Source: Atopsyche davidsoni
Taxonomy: Eukaryota; Arthropoda; Insecta; Trichoptera; Hydrobiosidae
Direction of reading: 5' to 3'
Assembly: GCA_022113835.1 (NCBI GenBank)
Contig: JAILWY010000011.1
Span: 1,550,001-1,614,000, forward strand
DNA length: 64,000 nucleotides
Both the position numbers and the translations under genes were made by a program. Positions 32,448-43,215 of the stretch are shown here, one piece after another (the first letter of the stretch is position 1; each line of letters starts with the position of its first letter). The notes below the pieces were generated by a model. The model ran no database searches. It was not told where the DNA came from and saw only the letters and a list, made by a program, of their open reading frames with translations.

Positions 32448-33599
32448 CGAGTCGTCGTCGAGATCATCCCAGTCCACACCCATCTCGCCCAGGTCCTTGA
32501 GCAGCCCCTCTCCGTTCTTGCCGGTGTCCAGCCCCCAGCCGTACTTCCTGCGGTCCGCCATGGTGACCACCTCGCGAAAGAACGCGTACTCAGCCAGGTC
32601 CTTCTTCTTCTTCTTCATGAAGCTGTTTCTCAGGCTGCCGGTGCGGACGAAGCCTGAGCCCTGCTGCGCGGCTGGGGTCGCCCTGGCGTGGATGCTGTTC
32701 CAGGGCGGGCGAGTGGAAGGCGAGGCGTTCCTGAACGAACCCGGCCTCGCGCTCAGGTTGGGAGAGTTCGGTGATGACCCAAAGGAACTCTTTCTGGAAA
32801 GCGGAGGCTTCGCGGCTTCGACGTTTCCGTTGACCTTTTTAACCACAATTTTGGGTGAACCGTTTTTCTTGTCATGGTTTCCATCTTCCAAGGAGCCGTC
32901 TTCTTTTACGTCATCCACAGTCACAATTCCGATTTTCTTCTCGCGAAAGCTTTTCCTCAAGGATGACCTATTGGAATCTTTTCTGTCAAATGCGTCGAAA
33001 CAACCGTTTTCATCTTTGTTCTTTCCAAAGCCGTTCGGGCTCTTCTTGACGCCTTCGTAAGCGTAATCTACAGCATCTGCGCTCAAATCGTCTAGCAGCA
33101 GTCCAGCATCTTCCAAATAGCGCATCTTAGCAGTTTTGGCCAGCGAAGCTTTGGTCGATGTCGAATACAGCCTATCGGTGGTCAGGGTGTTCTTTTCGTT
33201 CTTCATCTCCAAATCGGCAGCAGCCTGCTTCTCTCGATCATTTCTCGCGTTGTCGCTGGAGTCCGTATCGCTGTGACCTTCGAAGGAGCTGGTGCTGTTG
33301 CTGAAGCTCTTTCCACAGTCAAGCGGGGGATCCTTATCGTGCTTGCCGGCATTGTCGTTTTCAAGGTTTTTTATTTCGATGAAGCAGTCGGCGGCGCTTC
33401 CCTTGGAGGAGGCCTTGGACCTGATGCTAGTGTTGGAGTCCGACTTGAGGACGGTCCTCGAGCTGGGGTCGGTGTGCCCGCTGGCGTGCGCCTTGCCGGT
33501 GCACTGCTTGTGGATGTGCGCCAGGGACGGCTTCTTCTGGCCGCTGGAGCCTTCCCTGCCCCTCAGGGAAAGTTCGAAAGCCCTGTGCAAGTGGAACAT
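32448..33599 (-). CDS. First coding exon of an unrecognised Ser/Lys-rich protein
   Basis: This is the strongest host-gene exon. The ATG at 33599 (context CAAC-ATG) begins MFHLHRAFELSLRGREGSSG, and an in-frame TAG lies eight codons upstream. The exon is 1152 bp, 384 codons, and ends at a consensus donor (GACTCG|GTGAGTAG) in phase 0. The composition is GC-rich and codon-like over its full length. The protein is hydrophilic and rich in Ser, Lys, Asp and Asn: KSDSNTSIRSKASSK, an SSFEGHSDTDSSDNARNDRE acidic-serine patch, RKSSFGSSPNSPNLSARPGS, then a lysine run (FMKKKKKDL). The C-terminal part looks folded and more conserved-looking: LAEYAFFREVVTMADRRKYG, WGLDTGKNGEGLLKDLGEMG, VDWDDLDDDS. No signal peptide or membrane segment. 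RKSSFG and similar sites look like kinase targets. I do not recognise the family; a cytoplasmic scaffold or regulator is only a guess. Reading past the donor gives hydrophobic intron sequence and a stop. Confidence 0.85.
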
Positions 33600-33760
33600 G
33601 TTGACGAGAGACACTTCCGTCTAGGTTTCACTTTCCATCATCACGACTAGTCAATCACTGTGCGGCGCATGACCGCCGCCCTCCTGCGGGACTCTTGCGG
33701 CGAACTCCGCTCACAGCACAGTGGGTTGAAATGTCAACAAGTGGACGCACTCACACTAAA
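33600..33760 (-). promoter_or_regulatory. Probable 5' leader/upstream region of the minus-strand gene
   Basis: About 120 bp of GC-richer DNA continues upstream of the ATG (to about 33720) and then drops to AT-rich DNA. One upstream ATG-ATG with a very short frame (ending TAG just before the main frame) lies in the leader. No TATA box is evident. A 5' intron is possible. Confidence 0.35.
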
Positions 33761-34857
33761 AACGCACCATCGAACAAAAAAAAAATTAAAAAACACAATC
33801 TTTTCATTGATTATCGGTACCAAATCATTATAAATATATTTATAATTATTTTCGAGACGAATTTAAAATTTGAATACCACAAATTACTTAACATGATGTC
33901 GACTTAAGGGTAGAAACTTCGATTGTATTTTTACATACAAAACAAACAATTATAGTAGTATATAATACTAAAATTAATAATTGCAACATTAACATATTTT
34001 TTAATTTATAAAAAAAAATAAGCTAATTGATGTTTCTGTTAATTGAAACAAAATGAATATTTAATAATTACATTTTTTAACCGTCATCGATTTTCACGAA
34101 CAGAAAATTTTTCACACAAAATATTTGATTTCTTTAACAAAGTAGCAGCTTAATTGTTTTATAAAAATTAGGTTCGTTTAATACGGCTTCGTATAGCAGC
34201 GTCATTTGACTAATCGTTAACTCCAGAGAATAGATCAATCCAAGTCTTGTCTAGGCATTTTCTAAGAACATTAGTTAGAGATCTGCATGCGTTACTATTC
34301 CTATGGACAAATATCACTTGCATAGTATCACAATGACGTCAGACAGGTGCTGGCTGTGATTCTGAGAAAAATGATAGATATTCCATACCTCGGGGCATTC
34401 TCCATAGAGCATTACCGCTAATTTATGTAGCGAATATCGCAAGTCTTACATACCGCGGCGTATGTATTCACAGAGGTAATGATAGACTATCGCATTGACT
34501 AATAAATCCCGGTTTAATTGATGGGCTGGGTAAATAATTAGCGGCGATTAATTTTAATTGTCCAAATGTGCTATTAAATGTACTTAACTTAGAACACTGT
34601 GCGTTGCTTGAGATGTGCTCACGGGAGAGAGATAATTGAGAGAATCGCACGTGACCTCGAAACTAATAACAATTGATTTATTGCACGTATTTAATTTGTA
34701 ATACTCCGTAGCCATCGCCTATCCGTGTCCATTTGACCACAGGTACTCTTCAACTGAGCAAGAATTCAAATCGATACAAACTATTAATGATATGCTACTT
34801 GAAGTTTTCAGTCCTCCATAAAATCGGTCTCCGAAAAATATCACGTATTTTTCAAAA
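33761..34857. other. Intergenic region, no gene recognised
   Basis: AT-rich with no transposon end or RNA gene that I can define. CTTGAAGTTTTCAGTCCTCC at 34799-34818 resembles the flank of the Penelope-type pieces at 58.9 kb. Confidence 0.35.
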
Positions 34858-34902
34858 TTCCCTGAAGATGGTCCCTGCACGGGGACCGAAACGTCGGAGG
34901 AC
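34858..34902 (+). ncRNA. Penelope-type hammerhead-like motif, best conserved copy
   Basis: UUCCCUGAAGAUGGUCCC, loop UGCACG, GGGACCGAAACGUCGGAG. CUGAAGA fits the CUGANGA core, GGUCCC pairs perfectly with GGGACC as stem II, GAAA follows, then CG and UC (cleavage site UH), and UCC/GGA can close stem I. One unpaired U between CUGAAGA and stem II departs from the consensus. Stem III would be only the self-complementary CG (ACGU), so activity would need a dimer. Such motifs are known in Penelope-like elements. Confidence 0.5.
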
Positions 34903-36089
34903 TACGAACATAAAAATGAATTCATGATATGATTATTGACTTTATAAAATTAGTACCAAAAAATTATGATTTTTCTTGATTTGACATATTAATACTTTTA
35001 GGAGTATTCAAATAAGCAAATACGAAAACCGGTTATTATAAAATATTTTATATGTTCAATTGTGCCAACGATACGCTCACATATGTAGTGCCGAAAAAAT
35101 TATACATAAAACATAAAAAAAGTACTAGAAATAATGATTCTCCCACTAATCGAGTACATCGCGAACAATAGTAATTCTAAACGATGAATATGAATCTACT
35201 ATACAACGCGAATTGTATAATTTCCTAGAAATTTATTACAAAAGCCTTCAACCAAAATAAAACACAAATAATAATTTTAAAAAAAATGTATCGCAGAAGG
35301 CAGCAAGGTGCGGCTGAAACAAGAGAGGCCTTCATCCACCAATGCGGATGCGGCAAAGACGCATTGAAACCCAAAACGTTAGTAAGCATTAAACCAGTGG
35401 AGAATTTAGAAACGGTAGAATCTAACGATGGAATAAATCGATTATTGATTCGATGACTGAAAAAACCGAATAAAATATATTTCAACAATGTATCAAACTA
35501 TTTTTTTAGAAACTAGCCATAATACCATAGTTATGATAATCGAATATAGTAATGAGATAACAGTATAAAAAAATTCATTTCAGAGTAACTCTGCTTGCAG
35601 GTGCACGTTGGCGCAACATATTTTATATAAAATATATTTTTTTTATCGACCGATTCGATCACGCCCATCACTAAGCAGCAAGTATTCAGTCGAATATACG
35701 AGAAGCAAGCAGAAACCAGACAACAATAAACGGCCACGAAGGAGTGGTATGAATTTCTACGCTAATCGACTGGGCGTTCCGGTGGAGACACAGTCGAGTG
35801 GTTGCGGTTCTCGGTTAGCATTACCTCGGTTCGGGTTCACAGATCCCGGTTAATTAAAAAACAACTAAAAAAAAGACCTAAATGCCTAAACCACTAATAA
35901 TTTAAAAACATATCATGCGTATGTTTGAAGATTGTCATTTTGAAGTATTTATCGCATATACACAGGAATCTAAAAGGGTTTGTCTTTGAGCAATTCGACA
36001 TAATATTTATTCGTTATAATTAAAACCCTAACTGTTTTTTTTTTTTTCAGGAAAAAAATTATTATTAACACCTCTCTACTCTATGGGAG
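34903..36089. other. Intergenic region, no gene recognised
   Basis: AT-rich. Open frames of up to 87 codons (35225-35488, minus) show no domain. CAGAAGGCAGCAAGGTGCGG near 35296 looks like part of an unclassified repeat. Confidence 0.35.
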
Positions 36090-36680
36090 CTATTTCAATG
36101 TAAGGTATTTTAAAGGATCGGTAATAGAGGGTCGTGCTATTGTTTCCGCAGCCTACTGCAGAAGGAATCTTCTTCATCAAGTGCCTCTCCTCAGAGGAGG
36201 TTGGCGATCATTTCACTGAGCATATACTCATGCTGAGCCAGTGTTCATGATTTTCTATGGGGGAAATACCCCCGAAAAGATCCCCGGATTCTTCTACACC
36301 ACAGTTTTATATTGAAAGGAAAAATCAGCGTATTGCTGGTGTCCAATAGCATTATTATATAATATTTTCTTTACGAAGCTCGTGCGTTTAGATCTGATAC
36401 TTCTCATCCCTCCACAATAGTCCACTACTGCATTACCGATCCTTTACACACGCTCAGGGTACAGCATGGCAGCCATGCACAAGCAACAGAATGGGGAGAG
36501 CTAAATAAAAGAGCTTTGTAAGTAAAGAATCGTATAAAAATACTATTGGGCAGCAGCAATACGCAGACTTTTTCGTCGAATATAAAATCAGTAAACCTAC
36601 TGCACTATTTACCTTTAAAAAAATCACTAACCGACAAATATAGGCACCAACTGTCTGAGGAGAAGAAGAAAAAGAAATCT
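36090..36680 (+). repeat. R1 copy D: inverted R1 nested within R1
   Basis: A plus-strand R1 begins at about 36100 (AAAGGATCGGTAATAGAGG) and stops at CTGCAGAAGGAAT near 36167. From there to about 36505 an R1 copy runs on the minus strand, starting with its LINE-like tail (CCTCTCCTCAGAGGAGG) and ending at GGGGAGAG. The plus copy then resumes (ATACTATTGGGCAGCAGC) to about 36680. R1 therefore inserted into R1, head-to-tail inverted. The inner copy lacks the hAT insertion seen in copies A, B and C. Confidence 0.75.
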
Positions 36681-37057
36681 TAACAATAGAAACAGAAAAA
36701 TCATGCGTCAACTGTAAATCGGTTCAAAAATAATTTATATGCATACGAGGATAAAAGATCTTATAGTGCATGTACTATTGATCCGTGTTGACACGTCCCA
36801 CATACAGTTATAAATAATGCTTACGTGTAGAGATCTATAGATCATTGGGGCGCCGATTAGGCACGGAGAGAGTGTGATTAATTGGAAATGGCCGGTGTCG
36901 CCAGAGACTAACCTCGCTTGACATATACGCTGATCTAATTTGTCGCTCGAAGTAATGATGGGAAAAATCAAATGATATATCATATTATTAAAAAAATCGA
37001 TGGTGCATACTCGAATACTCAGTTTTTGTTTAAAATATTTATCGGTGTTATCTTCGA

Positions 37058-37101
37058 ATCCCTGATGATGACCCCAGTACCGAGACCGAAACGTCGGAAT
37101 G
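37058..37101 (+). ncRNA. Penelope-type hammerhead-like motif
   Basis: AUCCCUGAUGAUGACCCC, loop AGUACC, GAGACCGAAACGUCGGAAU. The core CUGAUGA and GAAA are perfect and UCC/GGA can form stem I, but stem II has mismatches. The same downstream text (GAAACGTCGGAA) occurs at 6.8 and 45.9 kb. Confidence 0.45.
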
Positions 37102-38292
37102 GCTGCCGATACGTATGAACACATTTCATGAATATTCGATGGTTCTGGAAGACTTTTTAGAAAGTAATAAAATTTTAAAAAAATATTAGATAGTCGTAGG
37201 TTGCATTTAGAAATTTTCTCCTGAAAAGTTGGACAATAAAATATAACATAGATAAATATAATGCTATCGTAAAAAACAGTTGAGTTTACTTTAAAAAAAA
37301 TTTAGACGAAAATATTAAGCTACAATCAAAAGTCAAATCATCAGTCATAAATACAAAACCATTAATCGATCAAAACAGATTTAATATTCAGCGCTTTCAA
37401 ATTCAAAGCGTATTTTTACGGCACGATTGACGAAGCCCTTAAAGGGCGAATACCGCTTTTTTATATAAAACATTAGCCAAATCTTGTCGATTACTTTAAT
37501 CGATTATTAAAATAATTCGATCATTCCCATCCCTACTCGATCGAGTCTGGCTAGAGCTACCTGGCGCCAGGCGACCGACAAATACTGCATTACTATGCCA
37601 TACTGTTCCATAATTCCAACAATCTAATGTGTGCCTGTGTAATTTTTGAGTTTCACGGCCGATGACACCCTATTAGCGGTTATTTATTAACTATTAGGCT
37701 AAGTATTCGTCACCAATCACAATTTTCTGATTGATCTACAACTCGATTATAAGCACTTCATGACAAGTTTAAATTAAATTTACATTAAAACAGTTTTTTT
37801 TCACATCTTAAGCAGTAATAAAAATTAACCAATACAAACACAACTTGATCCCAGATTTAAAATTCAATAATGATAGAAAAATAATGATCCAGATATTAAT
37901 GGCTTTAATGGCCTCTATTCGCTTAAGGGAGGTTCGTGTCGAATCGAGTGCAGTTATTTAAAAAAAATGATTTGAAAAACTTTTTTTCGTGTTGATATAA
38001 TATTTCTTACAGTTCATTGTGATACTTATCACAATGGCTGATACAATCACAAATACTTTTAAAACACGCGTTTTTTTTTTTTTTTTTAATTAAAACCATG
38101 ATGTCGAATTAAGCCCGACTTCATGTTTCATTATATATGTATAATATTTATTACACAGTAAAGCAATAAAATACATTCTCGGTAAACTAAATAACAAAAT
38201 AAAACAATCGTTAGTTATTAGTACAAAATAAATTAAAACAGCTTCCGTTTTTTTAATTGCTTTTGTCTGCGTTTTATTTGTTTGGTAAAGCA
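37102..38292. other. Intergenic region, no gene recognised
   Basis: AT-rich. ATTCGATCATTCCCATCCCTA at 37517-37537 resembles a hAT-type end (inverted TAGGGATGGGAATGATCG), but the partner end was not located. Confidence 0.35.
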
Positions 38293-38620
38293 CAGGCTTC
38301 CAACCTTTTTGGCCCCGTTGCCCCCTAGTGCTTTTTATTTGATAAGCTAGCTGCTATGTACTTATAAGCAAAGCTACATTATAAAGTAAATGATAATATG
38401 AGTTGTTTACTTGCATTAATCATTAATTTAAATTAATACGTTATACCGCATTTAAATTTTTAATGTTATAACGTTTTGATAGTCTTATTTGAATTTAAAG
38501 TGCCCACAGTAAAATAATATAAAAACGCTTCTCAAAGCACATATGGTATAACTCTTAATCGACCCCCGAGTGACTTCCTTGCCCCAGTGGGGGTGAAATT
38601 TTTCGCATTGGGAACCACTG
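38293..38620. mobile_element. hAT-like MITE (family C), degraded
   Basis: CAGGCTTCCAACCTTTTTGG at the left and (inverted) CAGTGGTTCCCAATGCG at the right form an imperfect terminal repeat. GCCCCGTTGCCCCC near the left and TTGCCCCAGTGGGGGTG near the right resemble subterminal blocks of other hAT MITEs here. The flanking octamers GTAAAGCA and GTGCGAGA do not match well, so the copy is old or the ends are slightly misplaced. Confidence 0.5.
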
Positions 38621-38994
38621 GTGCGAGACATGCGAATCTTGGGAACCGCAATGTGTGTCGTACACTTACCTCGGAAAAACGAAAATACCCGACGTTAACC
38701 GAAAAAAGCCGACACGACTTAACGTTTCCACCTTCCCACGGACCCAAAAAAACATGAGAATTAAAATTTAATCACACAACGGCTATTATGAATTGTAAAA
38801 TTTACTTTATTTGCAAAAAAACATTATTTCATTAATCGCGTAAGAAATATGAAATTTCGTAGCTTTGTGAAAAAAATGCATTTCAAGAATCAAGAAAAAA
38901 AAAAAAAACACACACCCTAATTACTTGGAGATAGTAAACTCGTTGTTTTATGTGTTAATCGTATTTGATGTGTCTTTGCAACTAGTAATTTCTA

Positions 38995-39045
38995 CCTCAC
39001 GCGGCCCAACGTGGAGGCGAGGGTTCGAGTCCCAAGAACTGTCGT
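38995..39045 (+). repeat. tRNA-like SINE fragment
   Basis: GAGGGTTCGAGTCCCAAG contains a perfect B box (GGTTCGAGTCC), preceded by text resembling an anticodon arm and variable region. No complete cloverleaf. A second A-box-like phrase (GGTCAAGTGGTCAGCGCACC) lies at about 39288-39307. Confidence 0.4.
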
Positions 39046-39514
39046 TCGAATCACTTCGTTTCACGCCTGAATAAGGTAAGTATGTACTCGAGTATTGGTA
39101 CTGCGAATCGCGACTTTACTTTCTACCACTCGTCCTCCGGCGGTCGTGGGCGTCACAAAACAAACACAACGCACAATGGCCGAGGGAATGGCGTCCGTCA
39201 CTCGGACGCCCTATTGCGAGAAAGTTGTCAAAATCGAACCACTCACTTAACAGCATTTAGTGAGTTGAAATAACAGCAAACTTCTTGGTCAAGTGGTCAG
39301 CGCACCTCCTGGTATTTTCATAAGCTCACAACTAGGTCGTTACATTCGAGAGCTTTTTCATACCTTGTACACCAAAAGCACCACAAGTAAAAACAAATAT
39401 TATATACTCACAATGAGTTTCGAAACATTCAGAGATCAATAGCGCTCAGAGCGCAAATCCACATCGATACCCAAGTTACGGTACATTTTCCGATCGCATT
39501 GTCAAGAGAGAGAT

Positions 39515-39602
39515 TTACATTCCCCAACAAAGGAATCGAACCGGCGACCTCCGGCGCGCATCGACGAAAATCACACGCCGCGGTTTATGTGACACTAACG
39601 GC
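39515..39602 (-). repeat. tRNA-like SINE fragment, minus strand
   Basis: GGAATCGAACCGGCGACCTCC is, inverted, a T-arm with the perfect B box GGTTCGATTCC followed by CTTTG. The A-box side (GGCCGTTAGTGTCACATAAA) is poor. Probably a second tRNA-derived SINE. Confidence 0.4.
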
Positions 39603-40443
39603 CCCGGCGAAGGAGTATTTTAAAACGCAGGCACTCGAACCCGACACTCACGGCATGCCGATGGCATTTTTTTATTATCATTTTATTCAACGAGCAACGA
39701 TATCTTGCAACCACAAGAATAGGCAGATTTTGGGCATTCATAAGTAAATGATACGTCTCTGGCATATGTGCCTTATAAATAGATTTGAAGATGAATATCG
39801 GAGATGTTGCATGTCGGAAACAGTCCAAGGAGTGTATGCTAGAAGGTCCAATCCAAGAAAGAAGAGCTGGAGAGGGCTCCTCCCAACCGCCGTAACCAAG
39901 CCTCCGTCTTCATGACTCGTCCCCCTCTACAGGAAGCATGAAGACGGAAGATTCATTATAATGATATTTCTTTTCTAAACTGTTTTATTTAATATGCTGC
40001 CTTTTCCCTTTACACGGGAATGCACCTCATTAAGAAGAAATGCCTGCGGAGATCCTTTCAGCAGGGAAACGGTGCTTCCTTTCAGCTACTTTGTTTGTTT
40101 TTTATATTTTTATATATATTTTTTTATTTTGAAGGCTGTCCAGAAGGATAAAAAGAGACGCCCCAGTAAACCGGTAGGTGCCCGATGGCGGTACGGAGGG
40201 CAAAAAAAAAAATTCTGGGTTTGGATTTCAGCGCAGATCAACTGCGTCGGATGGAACAATGTGCACAGTGGGATAGTTTGCGTTTTTTTTTTTTGTCCTG
40301 TCGCGTTGCCGTGCGAGCGCACTGTGCGGCGGGCGCGTGGCGCCATGCACTGCGTGCCCTGGTGGACCTGCGGCCGGAGGTGCGGCCGTCAGCTGGCACG
40401 TGGGCGGAGCGCGACCAGTTTGTGACCGAACCGCGCACAGCCG
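39603..40443. other. Intergenic region, CpG-rich at its right end
   Basis: AT-rich to about 40160, then rising GC and CpG, with about 40300-40440 dense in CpG (CGGCGGGCGCGTGGCGCC). Overlapping frames on both strands there conflict and none has a known domain. Could be a CpG-rich promoter or part of the adjacent repeat array. Confidence 0.35.
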
Positions 40444-41030
40444 GCACACTGTGCACTCCCCCCTCCCCCCCTATCCAGCGGTCTCTTATTTCACGAATAA
40501 ACGGTTATAGAGTGACATACGGAACATTAGAATATAATGCCGCGATCATATTTTAATGTTTCGACGTGTCGGTCCCAGTGCTGGAGCCGTCTTCAAGGCG
40601 GTGATATCAGCCTGGCGCACTGTGCACTCCACGTCCAGCGTCTCTTATTTCACGAATAAACGGTTATAGAGTGACATACGAAACATAAGAATATAATACC
40701 GCGATCAAATTTTAATGTTTCGACGTTTCGGTCTCAGTGCTGCAGCCGTCTTCAAGGCTTTGATATCACTGAAGATGGCGCAAGCCTAGGGCACTGTGCA
40801 CTCCACGTCCAGCGATCTCTTATTGCACGAATACACGTAGTATAATACCGCATTACATTTGTATGTTTCGACGTTTCGGAATCAATGCTGGAGCCGTCCT
40901 CGAGGCTTTGATATCACTGTTGTGCGCAGTTTGTGATCAATGTGCATCTTTTTTTTCACGAACACTTCGACGTTTCGGTCGCGGCGTTGGGGCCATCTTT
41001 AGGGGATTTGTTATCACTGTGCACATCTAA
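40444..41030 (-). repeat. Tandem array of four hammerhead-like units
   Basis: Four units begin at about 40444, 40616, 40790 and 40918. Each starts near (G)CACTGTGCACTCCACGTCC, has TCTCTTATTTCACGAATA, and carries one minus-strand motif at about 40560-40596, 40719-40758, 40867-40904 and 40967-41005. Distances between motifs are 159, 148 and 99 bp. On the minus strand they read UUGAAGAC, GGCUCCAGCACUGAGACC, GAAACGUCG (unit 2). Core residue C3 is U in units 1-3 and unit 4 has further changes, so self-cleavage is unlikely now. Tandem hammerhead units are the arrangement known for Penelope-element terminal repeats and retrozymes. Confidence 0.7.
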
Positions 41031-42327
41031 CGTGTTTTTTTAATTTTTTTTATTGATACTCGACTAAATATCAGTACAACAAAAAAAAAACAAAATTGCA
41101 AATCGCATTTTAAATTTAAAACAAAATATTTTTTTAAAATGCTATTTGCCACGTGTGAATCATCCTGTATATAGCGTACAAAATTTTAATAGACATTTTA
41201 TACGAGTAGAACAGCCATTAAAATTTATTATTATAATAATTGTGTAATAATTGCCGCGGGCACTCGATCCAATCTAAAATCAACCCAATCAAAACAAAAG
41301 TGAATACACAAAAAAGTGACAAGTTAATTTCAAGAAGTTTTTGATTGCTCTATCGACTCTCGTCGGGAGCAAGTCAGCCGCTGACCCGAGCTATTCTCCC
41401 ATACAAACGAGCTATTGACCGTCGAATTTAAATCGTCGCATACAAGTGTGGAATCAACGTATTTACTAAAAATGCGAATTTATTAAAAAAACAAATAAGT
41501 GTTTTTATTGCAGAGTTAAGAATGTGAAAGGTTTGTTGATAATAATTTTGTATACAAAAACAAAAAAAAAAATTGCGGTACAGTAGTAAGAATGATTGCT
41601 TGTTAATTGAGATCGAGATGAGGTATTCATAATTAATATATATATATATATATTTGCGCTTGAAAATCGATAATCGTCGATCTGCTAAATAGTTAGACCT
41701 GGCATAGCAAAGGGTTTCCGAAAGCGTCATTAATTCTGGTGTAATGACTTGCGAGACTTGGCAGGATCAATCACCCGCGGCACGTAAGTTAAGGGGGTTT
41801 CACAAGAAATCTGAATCTTAAGGCGCACCCGGCACGCGAGTGCTTTGCGAAATCGCGAGGGGGGCTTTCTATCGCATTTTCGGTGCGGTCGCAAAGTAGA
41901 CACGCGCGAAATTTTGCATACAGCCAGCCATACCGATAACTTGAAAAATTTCATGTGTTTTGAATGAATTTATTTAACAGGAGCACATGGAGTCTGTCCG
42001 GCATTAAGCGTCCAAGACCCATAACTCCTGGCAGCGAGAAGGCCGTTGCGTCAGCTCGTGCAGATCGGTCAAACCCATAAAAGATGCCCGACTCGGGAGC
42101 GCCTCGTCCACGTGGCGAGCTAGCAGCATCTAGTGATGGGAACGATCGGGCTGTACTGACAATCAGCTGATCTCGAACAAGTCATCGATCAATATCACAA
42201 GCGAGGTTTGAATATCTGATGATTCAATTTTAAGCCCTTTTTTTAATCATCACAAGTTATTCGATCAACTGCTTACCGAAATAATTGTTGAATTTATATT
42301 TAGCATGTATATTTTTATAACAAAATA
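41031..42327. other. Intergenic region, no gene recognised
   Basis: AT-rich with a short TA tract at 41637-41653. A GC-richer piece at 41750-41940 contains one minus-strand frame without a domain. TAGTGATGGGAACGATCG at 42131-42148 resembles a hAT left end, but no right end was found. Confidence 0.35.
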
Positions 42328-43215
42328 GTGGAAGCAAAAACAGCACGCAGTACTATGCTCAAGAGATGTAACCATGAAATCTCGCTGGAGATTCACCAAG
42401 TGTTATGTCGTCTCAGTTCTCCTCAATGGAGTCGAAGCTTGGACACTCAAGACAGCTACTATGCCAAGAATTGAGGCGACAGAAATGTGGCTGTACAGGA
42501 GAATTCTTAAGGGTCTTGCTACTTAACCTTGCTTGGTGTCCATCCCCCGTCTGCCACAAAAAAGGACCGTTTTATCTGGCGAAATCGTGTCATTAAATTA
42601 ATTTAATTGTCACTTTATTTTTTATATTATATTATTGGTCTTTTTATAGAGTATTGAAAAAACTATAAATTATATTTATTTATTTTTTATTATTTAATTA
42701 ACGTCCATTTTCAGGGTAAAATAAAATCTTGAAGATGTTGAAAAATTGGATAAAATGACGACTTTTAAAATAAAATATCGCACAGGGTTTATATTTAAAT
42801 ATTTTAATTCCAATTGAAAAAGAGACTTTTAAATGTTTAGGACTCTTAGAACGGGGACATGACGAATCTCCGAATTCCTACACTTTAATCGGAAAAAAAC
42901 ACATATTTATCATATTAAAAGTAAATTTACAAGAAATGAAAAAATATTCTGTTCGGGAGAAGGGATGTATCTAACCAGAAAATGATCAAAAAAACTCGAG
43001 TATGGGACATAGACCCTTAAGATACCATCGGTTGGCCGCGTCACAAATTAAAGAGTCTTGGGAAAAGGGAACTCTTGACGTTCATAAAGAAGCGAAAGGT
43101 CGAAAGAAAAAGGGGCATTGCAAGGAAGAATTTGAACGCTGGAGACTGGCCCAGGATAGAGTTATGTTCGAGGAAATGGTCACCAACCTCATGTGAGGAG
43201 AGGCAACAGCAGAAG
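42328..43215 (+). mobile_element. LINE (RTE-like) 3' end split by a TTAA insertion
   Basis: The left part (42328-42510) gives SRDVTMKSRWRFTKCYVVSV, LLNGVEAWTLKTATM and EATEMWLYRRIL. After removing the inserted element and one TTAA copy, the frame continues exactly as KIPSVGRVTN, followed by KLKSLGKGTL-like and the terminal EEMVTNLM and stop. Gaps and frame changes show the LINE was already dead. Confidence 0.8.
42511..43016. mobile_element. piggyBac-like MITE, TTAA target duplication
   Basis: A 506-bp AT-rich non-coding insert is bounded by TTAA on both sides (42507-42510 and 43017-43020). The ends GGGTCTTGC and, inverted, GGGTCTATG share GGGTCT. Removing the insert plus one TTAA restores the LINE sequence CTTAAG and its reading frame (RRILKIPS), which fixes the borders. 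TTAA specificity is characteristic of piggyBac. It contains no transposase. Confidence 0.85.

Noticed and set aside
32437..33060. Long plus-strand frames opposite the minus-strand exon
   Set aside because: They are antisense shadows of the GC-rich coding exon; the minus frame has the start, donor and protein-like composition.
40110..40556. Several overlapping frames over 100 codons in CpG-rich DNA
   Set aside because: Frames conflict on both strands and show no domain; the GC-rich composition lowers stop frequency.
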